This document shows, one piece after another, positions 52,640-64,000 of a stretch of 64,000 nucleotides of DNA. The stretch covers positions 21,539,589 to 21,603,588 of the forward strand of contig NC_059293.1 of assembly GCF_017591435.1 (NCBI RefSeq), given 5' to 3'. The DNA is from Portunus trituberculatus. Taxonomy: Eukaryota > Arthropoda > Malacostraca > Decapoda > Portunidae. The notes below the pieces were generated by a model. That model was given only the letters and a program-made list of their open reading frames with translations. It was not told the origin of the DNA and ran no database searches. The position numbers and the translations under genes are program-made. The first letter of the stretch is position 1; each line of letters opens with the position of its first letter.

Positions 52640-53300
52640 TTAAAAAGAAGGTGCTGAGGGCGGAATGGCGCTTCATGGGGGACTAGGGAAGGGAAAAATG
52701 GTGTATATATAGTTTTTTTTAAGTAAGAGAGGCTGTAACTTGCACCAACCAAGAGGTATAGAAGGAGACAGTGTATAAAACTAACAAGACGAGAACTACG
52801 GGGTGAAAAGAAGGTTCTGAGGGTGGAATGTTGCTTGAGGAAGGACTAGGGAAGGGAAAAATGGTGTATACTCGTATGTATATAGTTTTTTTTTAAGTAA
52901 GAGAGACAGTAACTTACACCAACCAAGAGGTATAGAAGGAGACAGTGTATAAACTAACAAGACGAGAACCACGAGCTGAAAAGATGCTGGTATTTTGAAA
53001 CACTCCCTCGACGCACCTCCGCTATTTTCAGGAGGTTCTAGTTGAAGTGCTGCTGGTTTTTTAAGAATGTTTCTGGGATTCTAGTGACATGTTAACAAGT
53101 TTTCTACATTACCAACAGGAAAAACACTCTTTAAAACTCGGCTAATCAGCTCAGTAGTCTTTGAAAATGGTCGCTGGTTGGTGAGAGAGGGAAGCGTTTC
53201 TGAATTTGGCGCTAAGAGAGGCAGTAACTTGCACCAACCAAGAGGTATAGAAGAAGAGGACAGTGTATAAACTAACAAGACGAGAAGCACGAGCTGAAAA
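52640..53300. repeat. Local tandem duplications around two F MITEs
   Basis: The unit with CTTGCACCAACCAAGAGG and GTGTATAAACTAACAAGACG occurs near 52735, 52915 and 53225. The last two are each followed by a foldback MITE, implying a ~310-bp duplication including the MITE. Confidence 0.7.
52992..53205. mobile_element. Foldback MITE (family F)
   Basis: Starts ATTTTGAAACACTCCC and ends GAAGCGTTTCTGAATT. Confidence 0.7.
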
Positions 53301-53309
53301 GATGCTAGT

Positions 53310-53520
53310 ATTGTGAAACACTTCCTCGCCACACATCTGCTGCTTTCAAAAGGCTCTAGTTGAAGTGGCATGGTTTCTCTAAGGGTGTTTTTAAGGTTGT
53401 AGGGGAAGATCAACAAGATTTCTGCATGATTAACAGGAGAAACACTCTTGAGAAATGGCTAATCATTTATATGGCCTTGGAAAATAGTCTGTGTGAGCAA
53501 GTAAGGTGTGTTTTTATGGA
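53310..53520. mobile_element. Foldback MITE (family F), duplicate
   Basis: Starts ATTGTGAAACACTTCC. Part of the ~310-bp local duplication. Confidence 0.6.
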
Positions 53521-53576
53521 CAGTTTGTTCCTCACTGAGCTGGGTGTCGTGAGGGAGAAGCAAGCATGTTTTCAAG

Positions 53577-53757
53577 ACACGTTTTGTTTTCTCACCACAA
53601 TGACTAACGGTATTTACAAGAGTGTTTCTCCTGTTAATAATGCAAAAATATTGTTAATCTATCACTAGAAAGGTAAAAACGTCCTTCAAACTCTTACAAC
53701 TTCAATTAAAACCCTTAGAAAATAATGGAGATGCAGCGCAGACGTGTTTCAGAGTAT
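53577..53757. mobile_element. Foldback MITE (family F), opposite orientation
   Basis: CTCCTGTTAATAATGC inside, ending CAGACGTGTTTCAGAG. Confidence 0.6.
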
Positions 53758-54249
53758 GGCCCTGACACAACGAAGAGAAGCAACACAGGAGGGAAGGAGA
53801 TTGTGTCAGTAGTCATGTGTTTCGTGGCCACTTTCTCCACTATACAGAGAGCGTTACGATGCCTACACACTTATCGACATGCCAAGTAAGAAGGTCATGT
53901 ATTTTCACCTCGTCATAACCCCAAACACGCACCAATGAAGTGTTTAATACATACTTTAGTCTAATATAACGAAAAAGTCTGGAATATATGAAAAATAAAT
54001 ACAAACTATCCATTCTGGCTGCAGGGATAGAGGCAAGGGTGGCAGGGGGCAGGGAGGGGAAGGGGGATGGTGGTATAGTGGTGGCAGTGGCGGCGGCGGC
54101 CCTGTTTCAACACTAGGATGATATATGGCGTGGCGCGAATATGACCATTAATGTTGGTGGTGGTGGTGGTGGTGAGCGTGGCCTCCCAGCAGCCTGCAGC
54201 GGCGAGACCCACGTTCCGGGAGGCTGGCATGGGCACAGCGACCTTAGGG

Positions 54250-54430
54250 AGTGTGTTGGGTGGCCAGCTAATGCCATAAACCATTCCGTCCCTCCACCCG
54301 CCGGCAATCTATCACCCACTAGACATTCCATAATTGAAATCAAACAGCAAAGATTCTTTTTTCCCTCGCCGCTGCATGCTAATCGCCGCGCGCTGGAAAT
54401 TAGCACAGGTGGGAGACAAGTGAAGTTATT
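54250..54430. other. Complex island with POU/homeodomain-like words
   Basis: Non-repetitive stretch with CAGCTAATGCC, CATAATTGAAATC and GCATGCTAATCGCC between microsatellite-rich flanks. Possible regulatory element; see findings. Confidence 0.3.
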
Positions 54431-54453
54431 AAGTGCAGGAAGTAAATCACCTC

Positions 54454-54457
<4 letters not shown>

Positions 54458-54484
<27 letters not shown>

Positions 54485-54556
54485 GAGGCTCATAGCGGGC
54501 AGTGAGGGGAAAGCTGGCAATGAGAGAACCGTTGTGAGCTGTCTATTAATGAGTAC

Positions 54557-54602
<46 letters not shown>
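54458..54602. repeat. (GT)n and (GA)n
   Basis: GT 54458-54484 and GA 54559-54602. Confidence 0.9.
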
Positions 54603-54603
<1 letters not shown>

Positions 54604-54715
54604 ATGAAAGTGGGATTGTGTCAGTCTTTCTTCCATCAGTGCGGGAATGAAGCGTCGGTATGACAGTGTGAGGTATCCGTTAGTGTGTGTAAGTAGAAGC
54701 CAAGGGGAAAAAAAG

Positions 54716-54930
54716 TTAACCCCTTGAGTACCAGGACGTGTTTTCATATTCATTCTGCTTACTATTTGGTGATTTTATACACCTTCAAAAACTTCAGTGC
54801 AGGATTGAAATAGTGAAGACTTTTTGCCACTAATTTTCTGACCTCCATAGACCTTTCCTAATGTCAATAAGATGGTCTAATGGTACACAAATCTCAAGAT
54901 AAAAATATGTCCCAGTACTGAAGGCGTTCA
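54716..54930. mobile_element. TTAA MITE (family P)
   Basis: Starts TTAACCCCTTGAGTACC. The right end is mutated to GAAGGCGTTCA. Confidence 0.7.
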
Positions 54931-55383
54931 TGCAAGTTTGATATATTTTAGTCTCCGCTGTAAGAATCAATCATGCAAGAGTCATACGTTTACTTCACTT
55001 CAGTAACCAAGACTATTACACTTTCACTGCTATCAACTTGGCTTTAGACAGAAAAAAAGTCTCTAGAAACAGTGGTCGAAGCTTCACGTATTTCGAACCG
55101 CTGGGTGACGCTGAGTGCAGTGAGGTAAGAGACTCAAGACTCAATAGTCACCAGTAACCGCGTGGATTTAGAAGTGAACGTGCATTTGCGTGTGTGTGAG
55201 ATGCAGACTTGGGATTGCCGCCGCTAGAACCTTCACTGGCAGCACTTGAGGTGAGGTGAAGCATATACTAAGTAACACACGAGTAGGAGTTAGCAAGGCG
55301 CGTAACTTGAAGCAGCAGAAATCATAAGGAGCCTTGTGGTGGGTTGTCAAGGCTTGCGCCATTGGGTGCTGAGGGGCGGTGCG
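54931..55383. other. No gene recognised
   Basis: Unique sequence with no supported feature. Confidence 0.4.
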
Positions 55384-55597
55384 TTAAATACTGGGACACA
55401 TTTTTACCAAGAGTTTTGTGTACGATTAGGCCATTTTATTGACATTAGGAAGGGGATATGGAGGTCAGAAGATTAATAATGACTACAGTCTTCACTATTT
55501 TAATCCCCCCACATAAGTTTCTGAAACTGTATAAAATCACCAAATTTACTAGTAAGCAGGATGATATGGAAACGCGTCATGGTACTGAAAGCGTTAA
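55384..55597. mobile_element. TTAA MITE (family P), opposite orientation
   Basis: TTAAATACTGGGACACATT at the left, GGTACTGAAAGCGTTAA at the right. Confidence 0.75.
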
Positions 55598-55790
55598 AGA
55601 CCAGCTAGTACTATTCACTCCCACTGTATTCAACTTTTCCTCTTTCCTTAAATACTCTCCTGTATGCTGACAACCTTGCGAAACTCCATTTAGAAGTGTG
55701 AGGGCCGTGTGGTGGTCTTGGCTTTCTCCGGTGCTGACACGTGGCTGGCGATACAGAAAACAGTGGCGTGGTGAACTCATTGTGGCCTCT

Positions 55791-55998
55791 ATTCTGAAAC
55801 GCTTTGCTCTCTCACCATCACTGCTTTCTAAAGGCTCCAGTTTAAGATACTCGTGTTTTTAAGAGTATTTTTATGGCCCCGGTGATAGATCGGCCAGGTT
55901 TCTAATTTATTAAAAGGAGAAACTGTCTCTAAAGCCCGGCTATTTGTCTCTGTGACCTTGGAAAATTGTCTTGGTGAGAAAGGAAGACGTTTCTGAAT
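55791..55998. mobile_element. Foldback MITE (family F), best-preserved copy
   Basis: 208 bp. Left end ATTCTGAAACGCTTTGCTC, right end GGAAGACGTTTCTGAAT, inverted relative to each other. The arms also pair internally. Confidence 0.8.
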
Positions 55999-56619
55999 GA
56001 GGAGTTCTGTCTGTACTGAGTCACTGCGTAGCCTCTCATAACTTTACTTGCTTGTTATCATCTTATGCCACAAACACAGTAGCAGTAAATGTGGCGGTTT
56101 ATGGCCATTGAAATAACCTTAGAGCACTGAAATAATCTTAGAGAATAGACGAGGGTGGGAGGAGAGATGGGGGAGAGGAAGGAGCTGGGAGGGGATGTTC
56201 GCGCGCAGAAGCATGTTTTAGTGGCGCCTGTTTCAAGTGACCATTCCTGCCCCGCGCGTGATGTGTATGTGTTAATATTTTGCTCTTTTCAATTTTCTTT
56301 CTCCTCTACCTCTCTCTCCTCTCCCGTCCTTTTTATAATCTTTCTCCTCATCCTTTTTTTTCAGCCTTTCTCTTTTCCCCTTCTTATATATATATATTTT
56401 TTTTTATATCTCCTTCCTCTTCCTCCTCCTCTTCCTCCTCGTCCTCCTCCACTTAATCTCTAACAACCACGTGTATCTATCTAAGCCTGTCCATTCATTC
56501 TAAACTGCCACAATAAGACTGTGTGGAGTGACTGTGAAAGCCTCGAAGTTCTATTATAGTGTCCCCTTATTTTCTCTCCTCCCCTTCACCGTTTTCTTTC
56601 ATTTCCCCCGCTGGCTCGC

Positions 56620-56775
56620 CTGTGGTCTGGCCTTCAATAATAATCTCTCGAACGTAACTTTGTCAAAGGCTTGTTTTGGCGGAGCTCAAGTAAATTACAG
56701 CCAAATGAATCGCCTCATCTGCATATTAATTGTATTTTCCAAGTGCCATAATGAGTTGGTAAAATATATTCCTCG

Positions 56776-56779
<4 letters not shown>
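56620..56779. other. Complex island, possible enhancer
   Basis: Non-repetitive AT-rich stretch with CTTTGTCAAAG (an 11-bp inverted repeat of the Sox/TCF core), CTGCATATTAAT and CATAATGAG. Directly followed by (GA)n. Confidence 0.3.
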
Positions 56780-56843
<64 letters not shown>

Positions 56844-56887
56844 CCTGTCTTCCTCAACAACACAATAACACTTTCCTCTCGTCACTA

Positions 56888-56940
<53 letters not shown>
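56780..56940. repeat. (GA)n and (CA)n
   Basis: GA 56780-56840 and CA 56890-56939. Confidence 0.95.
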
Positions 56941-56941
<1 letters not shown>

Positions 56942-57452
56942 GTAGCGCTGGTGCCGTTCACACTTCACACGGCCGGAAAAGTTGGAAATTCGTGTTGGTT
57001 TTACATTTTATCCATGAGAAACTTTTTGACCTTGTCGTGAATGGATATTTCTCGCAGCACAGATTGCACCGTTGTCCTTGAAAATTGCCTTCAATCACGA
57101 CTGTCTATTGAAGTGTATTGCATCTCCTAGTGCATGTAAACGACAAATCTCATGTACAAGTAACACAAACACACACTCATACTCATACACACACATACAT
57201 ACACACACACACACTCCTTCCCAGTCATCCATCAGTTACGCAGGCCTTCCAGTCATCCTTCACCTTCTCTCGTCTTCACCTCCAGTTCCTCCTTCACGCC
57301 ACCCCTCGCCACTCCTTCACCTTCCTTCGTCTCCCGAGTCAGAGTGAGGAAAATTGACAAATCACACTCAGGAAATGCAAGGGTGAGTGATTTAGTGCAG
57401 GAAATGAAATGCGGGTATATCCAACTTGCAGACGCCTCACTGGGTTCTCATA

Positions 57453-57453
<1 letters not shown>

Positions 57454-57508
<55 letters not shown>
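57454..57508. repeat. (GT)n microsatellite
   Basis: About 55 bp. Confidence 0.95.
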
Positions 57509-57510
<2 letters not shown>

Positions 57511-58129
57511 CTTGTTGGTTGCAGGAACGAAACTCTTTCACACTCACTTTTTCCCCCCTTCGAGTTTTGGTTCCCGGTTCACGGCGTCCTTCTCGCGGCA
57601 GTAGAGTTGCTCATTTCTTCCGCCACGTCAGAGTGAACGTCCCCACCCGCGACTCTTTACGTGGAGGGGTGAGAAATGCTTGCCTCTCCATACTTGTCTT
57701 TTATTTATTTATTTTTTCCAAGCAGGTGAAAAAGTAGTTGGGTTTTGTATTACAGTTTGAGTTCTGGCGATGTTTTGTGCCGGTGAGAGACGCGAAGCTA
57801 GTCTCATTATGTTTGTAAGTATCGAGCATGTACTGACTACAGCTTGACACTTAGCACTCATCCTCCTTCCCTAAACCTCAGAACTGTGTGGTTACTTTTA
57901 ATGTACTGGTCGTGTCTCCGCCCCGTGTTGTGACTCTCCAAGGCATCATATATTTGCTCTCTACCTTTCAGTTTTTTTTTTTTTTGTTAATGTCATCCAA
58001 TGTTTTTTTTTTTAAATTTTTGTGAGTCTATTTTTTCCTTTCTTTTTTGTTTTTTTCATGAGATCCAGTATTTTTGTTTATTTTATTTTCACTTCATATG
58101 ATGGAATGTTTTTCCTTCCCTTCCTGCCT

Positions 58130-58400
58130 GGGTGTCTCCCTGGCGGCGGGTGGCCGGGTGGCTGGGTGGCCGGGTGGCTGGGGCGCCCTCGGCCTTACTC
58201 CCGCCGCCCGGTGGCTCGCTAGTCGGGGAAGCCAACCGGCAAATTGACTAACTCAGGTCCTCACGCCTCGTCCGCTCGCCGGCTCAAAATATTATATTAT
58301 CGGCGGTCAACACACGGCGGCATGGTGATGGAGCGGCGGCCGGAGCCTTTGCCTGAGTCCCGAGCGAGGCCGTGGCGCACCAGCCAATCACCGCCACACA
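58130..58400. promoter_or_regulatory. GC/CpG-rich island with CCAAT word (tentative promoter)
   Basis: Locally GC-rich sequence in an AT-rich setting: a short GGGTGGCCGGGTGGCTG repeat (58150-58180), many CpGs, and CAGCCAATCACC at about 58380. No first exon could be recognised, so promoter function is only a guess. Confidence 0.25.
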
Positions 58401-59219
58401 CCTCACCTTTTGCACCTCCTCCTCTTGTAAACACGACACCCTTTCATATTTTTGTTTTTCGACATTACATACCAAAGTCTATCACCTTTTTTCTTTTTTC
58501 AATATACCAATGTCTACTTTTTTTGTCTATTTTTCTTTAAAAACCTGAAGTGTGGAAACTTTCATTTGCTTATATGTTAATTTGAAACCGAGGTGCTGTC
58601 CGGCGTTAGTTGAGCTCTCCACTACCTCCTCCTCTTCCTCTTACAGCTATTCCTCTTTTGCATGGCCTTCCTTCCAGTGTTTTGCAATCTTCCCTAACCA
58701 AAGCGTTCAAGGAGGAGGCCTGAGCGACGAAGATGTAAAGAAAACGGTCGTTACTCACACAACCTCTCTCCGTTCCCCATCCTGCTCCTCCTCATCCTCC
58801 TCCTCTTCCTGGTCTTTCTCTCACTGTTTTGGATTCTTCCCTGACAGTCGTTTAATGGAGGAATAGGAAAAGTTCCCCGTGAGGGCATAATTTAGCCGGG
58901 CCGAGGTGCAGGGGAGGAGGGAAGAACACGCGCCATTTCCAGGTAATTCTTGGTGAAGGTAAATGACCCGAGACACAAGTTGCCCAAGGAGTTATGGCCG
59001 CCTCCCTCGCTGTCTGTCTGCCTGTTTGTCTGCCTGTTTCTCTCTCTCTCTCTCTATGTCTGTTGCCGTGCTGGTTCTCTTGGTGATGGTGGTGGTGGTG
59101 GTTTATGTGGTTGGGAAGGTGTTGTGGTGTTGTGGTGGTGGTGAACTTGTTCTTTGTAGTGTTTCTGTGGTTATTTTGGGTGGTGGTGGTGGTGGTGGTG
59201 ATGACTTTAATCTCTATAG

Positions 59220-59416
59220 TGATGGGACATGTTTTTATCTCGGGTTTAGGTGTGATTAGACTATTTTATTTACGTTAGGAAAGGTCTATGGAGGTCAGAA
59301 GATTAATGGCATGAGTCTGCACTATTTCAATCCCCTCACGTAAGTTTCTGAGGCTGTACGAAGTCACCAAATAGTTCAGAGCAGAATGAATGTGAAAATG
59401 TTACTGAAGGGGTTAG
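59220..59416. mobile_element. TTAA MITE (family P), ends decayed
   Basis: Body matches in the opposite orientation. The right end is ACTGAAGGGGTTAG. Confidence 0.6.
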
Positions 59417-59633
59417 TACATCAATTTCTAGTATCATTTTAAGTGACAACATTAAAGACAAAACATTCGAGAGACACATTTTTCACATTATCATCATCAT
59501 CATCGTCTCTCTCTCTCTCTCTCTCTCTGCTTAGTATAAAAAGAAAAAACGGAGAACTGTGATAAAGAAAAAGATAGAAAAAAAATTGATATTGACGTTT
59601 CATAAAGATGACTTTGCAGTGGCTTCGACGACA

Positions 59634-59678
59634 ACCACCACCACCACCACCACCACCACCACCACCACCACCACCACA
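59634..59678. repeat. (CCA)n microsatellite
   Basis: About 15 units. Confidence 0.9.
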
Positions 59679-59865
59679 ACCCAGATCTCCATTCCCTCCC
59701 TAACTCGTGGGTGGCTTTGACAGGGTGGCAGAGGGAGAGGGAGAGGTGGGAGTGGACACGCTAGTATAGGGTGGCAGGGGGTGAGGGAGAGTGGGGTGGG
59801 AGGGATGAGGAGTGAATAAGTAGGTTGGTATAAAGGTGGCAGGGGTGAAGGAGAGGATTGGGTGG

Positions 59866-59871
<6 letters not shown>

Positions 59872-59938
<67 letters not shown>
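59872..59938. repeat. (GA)n microsatellite
   Basis: About 66 bp. Confidence 0.95.
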
Positions 59939-59939
<1 letters not shown>

Positions 59940-59949
59940 GGATAATGCT

Positions 59950-60225
59950 CCTTTGACTTGTTATCTGCGTGTCATGTATCTATTTTGGCTTCTTATCTAC
60001 GTGTCATCAATCTACTGTGGCTTCTTATCTATGTATCATCAATCTACAGTGCCTTGTTATCTACGTATCATGAATCTACCTTGCCTTCTTATCTACGTAT
60101 CATGAATCTATTTTGGCTTCTTATCTACGTATCATGAATCTACTTTGCTATGATATCTACACTTACATTGCAATCCACGTCTCATGAATCTACTTTGGTA
60201 TGCGATCTACACCTTACACTGCAAC
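59950..60225. repeat. ~31-bp minisatellite, about 8 units
   Basis: Unit CTTCTTATCTACGTATCATG plus AATCTACTTTG. Confidence 0.8.
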
Positions 60226-60264
60226 CAACACAGTGCAAGAACAAGGAAAACACTTCTCTTTACT

Positions 60265-60900
60265 GGTTTCGAGAGGGTTGGCTAGTGTGTGAGGGACTGT
60301 GTCGGCTATTTTTGAGGGTGTGGCAAGGGGTGGAAGAGAGAATTGGCTAGTATTGGGTTGACTAGTGTGTGAGGGAGTGAGTGAGCTGTTTTTGGGGTTT
60401 AGCAGGGGTGAAAGCAGAGAGTTGACTTAGGTTGACGTGTGTGTGGGAGTGAGTGAGCTGTTTTTGGGGTTTAGCAGAGATGAAAGCTGAGAGTTAACTT
60501 GGGTTGGCATACGTGAATGGGGTATTTTTAGTGTGGCAAGGGGTGAAAGCAGAGTTGGTTAGTATTGGGGTGAAGTGTGTGAGGGAGTGTTTTTGGTGGT
60601 GTGGCAAGAGGTGAAAGAAAAAGTTAGCTGGCATGGGAGGATGTGTGAGAAAGTGACTGGGGTGTTTTTGGGGTTTAGCAGGGGTGAAAGCAGAGATTGA
60701 GCTAGTACTGAGGTGGCAGGGGTGACGGGAATGAGTGCAGTGGTATGGAGTGGCAGGGGTGAGTGAGGAAGTGGGAGGTATAGTGATGGCAGGGGTGACG
60801 AGAATGAGTAGGGGGTGGTATTAGGGCGCAGGGAGGACGGGAATGAGTAGGGCTGGTATAATGTGGCAGGAGTGACGGGAGTGAGTGTACTGGGGTGGTG
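60265..60900. repeat. Degenerate minisatellite
   Basis: Irregular units of about 60-75 bp built on GGTTGGCTAGTGTGTGAGGG, TTTTTGGGGTTTAGCAGGGG and GTGAAAGCAGAG, passing into GGCAGGGGTGACGGGAATG units from 60710. No gene. Confidence 0.65.
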
Positions 60901-61001
60901 TGACGATGAACGAAGCTAGAGTGAATCAGTGAATGAACTTGACTCATATGATAAATAAATAGAAAAGATAAAAGAAAAGTGTTATGAGTAAATTGACACT
61001 T

Positions 61002-61117
<116 letters not shown>

Positions 61118-61536
61118 GAAGGACATAAACAAAGCAAGAAAAGGAAAAAACAAAAAACAAATCAAGGGAAGAGAGAGAGAGAGAGAGAAAGAGAAAGAAA
61201 GAGAGAAAAGGGGAAGGAAAGAGGGAGAAAAAAAAAATAGTCGTTCGGATTGCTTCAAGTTTTTCTGGATTTTCCCTCAAAAGTTTCCACGGATGTTGAA
61301 AAACTAGAGAGGAGGAAGGAAGAAAATGAGGCGTAGCGAGGACAGGTGGAAACACTGGATTAGGAGGAAAAGATGGCCTGACAGACTAGTATGGGTGAAA
61401 AAGAAGAAGAAGAAGAGGAGGAGGAGGAGGAGGAGGAGGAGGAGGAAGGAAGGAAGGAAGAAGAGGAAGAGGAATAGTAGGAAGGTTTAAAACTCCACTC
61501 ATATTGGTGCAGGACAAATGAAATGAAGTAAAGGAT

Positions 61537-61539
<3 letters not shown>

Positions 61540-61630
<91 letters not shown>
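61540..61630. repeat. (GA)n microsatellite
   Basis: About 90 bp. Confidence 0.95.
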
Positions 61631-61632
<2 letters not shown>

Positions 61633-61761
61633 AAATCACAAGAGAGAGAACGAAAGAGACAAAAAAAAAAGAGAATAGAAATAGAAATAGAGAAAACAGA
61701 ATGACTTTGGCGGTGGAGATGAGAAAGGCAGAGAGGAGAGGCAGAGAAAAGAGAAAATAGT

Positions 61762-61891
<130 letters not shown>

Positions 61892-62104
61892 GAGAGGGTG
61901 GATGGAAGAGAGAGATGGATGAAGCAGTGGAGGCTGGGGAACGTGGTAAATGAATGAAGGTCGACGTGGGCGGTGGAGGGGAGGAAGAGGAGACGTGAGA
62001 GGGGACGGAGAGGGGCGAAGAGGGATAGAGAGAGTGAGAGAGAGGCTGATAGTGCGACGGAGAGAGAAAGTGAGACCTGGGTAGCAGTGGACAGGAAGAG
62101 GAAG

Positions 62105-62276
62105 AGGAGGAATAAAGGAATATAAAGGAAAGCCAGACAGCAACAAACCTCTTGGTCCTTTCAAGGCTGTTTGGTAACTACTTCTAACTAGCTACAGAGA
62201 AGAGAGACAGAATAGCACAGGAGGAGGAGGAGGAGGAGGAGGAGGAGGAGGAGGAGGAGGAGGAGGAGGAGGAGGA
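62105..62276. mobile_element. Interspersed repeat with (GGA)n tail
   Basis: Second copy of the 46446-46610 element, with a longer (GGA)n (62219-62276). Confidence 0.6.
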
Positions 62277-62425
62277 ATACAAATACAAAGAAATACAAAG
62301 GAGGACAAACGGCAACAGACCCTGAGGAGGAATACAAAGGAAGGAACAGATAACAACAGCCCTACTGGGCCTAACGAGGCTGTCTGTGTGCCTATGTTAC
62401 CACTACAGATTCTACAAGTTAGAGA
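62277..62425. mobile_element. Related retroelement-like fragment
   Basis: GGAATACAAAGGAAGGAAC ... CCTACTGGGCCTAACGAGG ... CTATGTTACCACTAC, in tandem with the previous element. Confidence 0.45.
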
Positions 62426-62833
62426 CTGAAGGACATCAGGGTTCAAGAAAGAAGAAAAGAAGCCACAGGGAGAGAGAAAGTCAAAGATGTGATAGGAAAG
62501 ATTGAAGAAGTGATACTATCTAGTACAGTAGCTAGAAAAAAAAAGGATATCTTATGTAGGCGCAAAGGAGGAGGAGAAGGAGGAGGAGGAGGGTGTGTGA
62601 AGGTCTGTGGAGGCCCGTGAGCAGCGTGACCTCCCCGGTATGAGGCAGGAACTTGGGAGCGAGCGAAAGTCATTAAGTTGATGGATTGTCTACGAAGATG
62701 AAATATTGGCGGGATGGTGTTCAGGTATTAAGTATTATCTGCCTTTGGATTCTCCGCCTGTTCACTGCCATCTATATTTCCTCGATTTAATGCGCGCACT
62801 TACATTCCCTCCATGCTTCAAGTTCCGCCGGCA

Positions 62834-62835
<2 letters not shown>

Positions 62836-62889
<54 letters not shown>
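62836..62889. repeat. (CT)n microsatellite
   Basis: About 53 bp, immediately before the 111-bp satellite. Confidence 0.95.
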
Positions 62890-62892
<3 letters not shown>

Positions 62893-63460
62893 GTGGGTTC
62901 CAATGAAAGTTGTTACGATTTTTAAGGGAGTTTTCGTGATTCTAGTGAGTTTTAGGAGTTATTTGACGCTAACGGTGAGAAGAGATGCCTTGACTACACT
63001 AACAAGCTCTAGTGAAAGTTATTGATGCTTTTAATGGAGGCGTTCGTATTTATAGTGACAGTTTTAGGGTAATTCGTCGCTAGCAATGAGAAAAGACACT
63101 TTGACTAAACTTAACAGGCTCTAGTGAACGTCATTGGTGTTTTTAATGGGGTTTTCATATTTCTAGTGACAGTTTTAAGGTTTTTCGACGCTAGCAATGA
63201 TAAGAGACGCCTTGGCTACACTTAAGAGGCTCTAGTGAAAACCATTACTGCATCTTAAAGGAATTTTTGCTAATATAGTGATAGTTTAGGAGGCATTTGA
63301 CGCTAGCAATGAGAAGAGGCACTACACTTAACAGGCTGTAGTGAAAGTTATTGCAGTTTTTAAGGTAATATTAGTTATTATAATGGCAGTTTGGGAAGTA
63401 TTCAACGCTTATTTTAAAGAGACGCTGTGGCTACTCTTAACACGGTCCAGTAAAAGAATC
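62893..63460. repeat. ~111-bp tandem satellite, about 5 units
   Basis: Landmark GGCTCTAGTGAAAGTTATTG recurs near 62893 (diverged), 63005, 63117, 63228, 63334 and 63446 (diverged), so spacing is 106-112 bp. Each unit also has GACGCTAGCAATGAGAAGAG. Confidence 0.8.
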
Positions 63461-63547
63461 GTTGACTATTCCTCAGGTTACTTGTGTACGTTTGAGTGGC
63501 GGCTGTGAGACGTGGCTGGTTCGTGTGCTGAAGAGGACGACGAAGAC

Positions 63548-63762
63548 TTAACCCCTTTAGTACCATGACGCATTTATATATTCATTCTGCTTGCTATTTG
63601 GTGACTTTATACAGCCTCAGAAACTCATGTGGAGGATTAAAATAGTGAAGACTGTGGCTATTAATCTTCTACCCTCCATAGACACTTCCTAATGTCAGTA
63701 AAATGGTCAAATCGTACAGAAAACTCAAGGTAAAAATGTGTCCCCAGTATTGAAGGGGTTAA
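63548..63762. mobile_element. TTAA MITE (family P), best-preserved copy
   Basis: 215 bp, TTAACCCCTTTAGTACC at the left and AGTATTGAAGGGGTTAA at the right, with TTAA at both ends. The remaining 63763-64000 shows no feature. Confidence 0.8.
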
Positions 63763-64000
63763 AAGGAATGCCTGTCTGTTCTAAGTGGTCTGGAATGAAG
63801 GAAGACTAAAAACATTACACTTACCACTCATCCTTATATTACTTATGAATCTCTTAATTATTTGGATTCTTTTATGGAAATTACAATTCAAGTGGACATT
63901 TTTATTCTAATATTTATTTTTTCGCCCTTGTTAATTCTCACTCTTAGAAAAAAATAATCTTGAGTAATGGGTGGAAGATGTGAGTGGTGGAGGGTGGTGG

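Noticed and set aside
58244..58540. 98-codon frame in the GC-rich island
   Set aside because: Low-complexity Pro/Arg-rich, no domain, no convincing splice context.

Overview
The window looks like nuclear DNA of a decapod crustacean, most likely a crab. Genes have GT/AG introns, the proteins are closest to arthropod and animal families, and the DNA is saturated with long dinucleotide microsatellites, tRNA-derived SINEs and short DNA transposons of the kind common in decapod genomes. The species call is inference. Nothing prokaryotic or viral was seen.

1.3-21.8 kb, minus strand: a tandem array of four DHRS11-like short-chain dehydrogenase/reductase (SDR) genes, each built from six coding exons. 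Copy 1 (1297-4698), copy 3 (11738-15683) and copy 4 (17644-21796) read as intact proteins of 251-252 residues. Copy 2 (6721-9777) is broken: it lacks exon 2 and half of exon 3, and has a stop at codon 4. Two adjacent ~5.9 kb blocks (about 9540-15445 and 15446-21349) are nearly identical. Their edges fall in TA/GA microsatellites in intron 1, so copies 3 and 4 share almost the same exons 2-6 but carry different cofactor-binding first exons.

24.9-42.9 kb, plus strand: two Tret1-like sugar-transporter (MFS) genes. A is 24949-31067 (six coding exons, 527 residues) and B is 39970-42925 (five coding exons, 477 residues). Their last exons share a 547-bp near-identical tract with sharp edges, which suggests gene conversion. 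Both lack the usual sugar-contact residues of transmembrane helix 7.

31-40 kb and 43-64 kb: no convincing gene. These stretches hold microsatellites, minisatellites, two MITE families (a foldback type and a TTAA-flanked piggyBac-like type, one nested in the other), two hAT-like MITEs with perfect 8-bp target duplications, tRNA-derived SINEs with (CA)n tails, LINE-like tails and a 111-bp tandem satellite. A few islands of complex sequence around 46.7, 54.3 and 56.7 kb could be conserved regulatory DNA.

The genes are metabolic (carbonyl/steroid-type reductases and sugar-type transporters). I see no evidence that they work as one pathway. The strongest story is how microsatellites and conversion are remodelling two local gene families. 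All exon coordinates come from reading splice sites and frame by eye, without transcript data.
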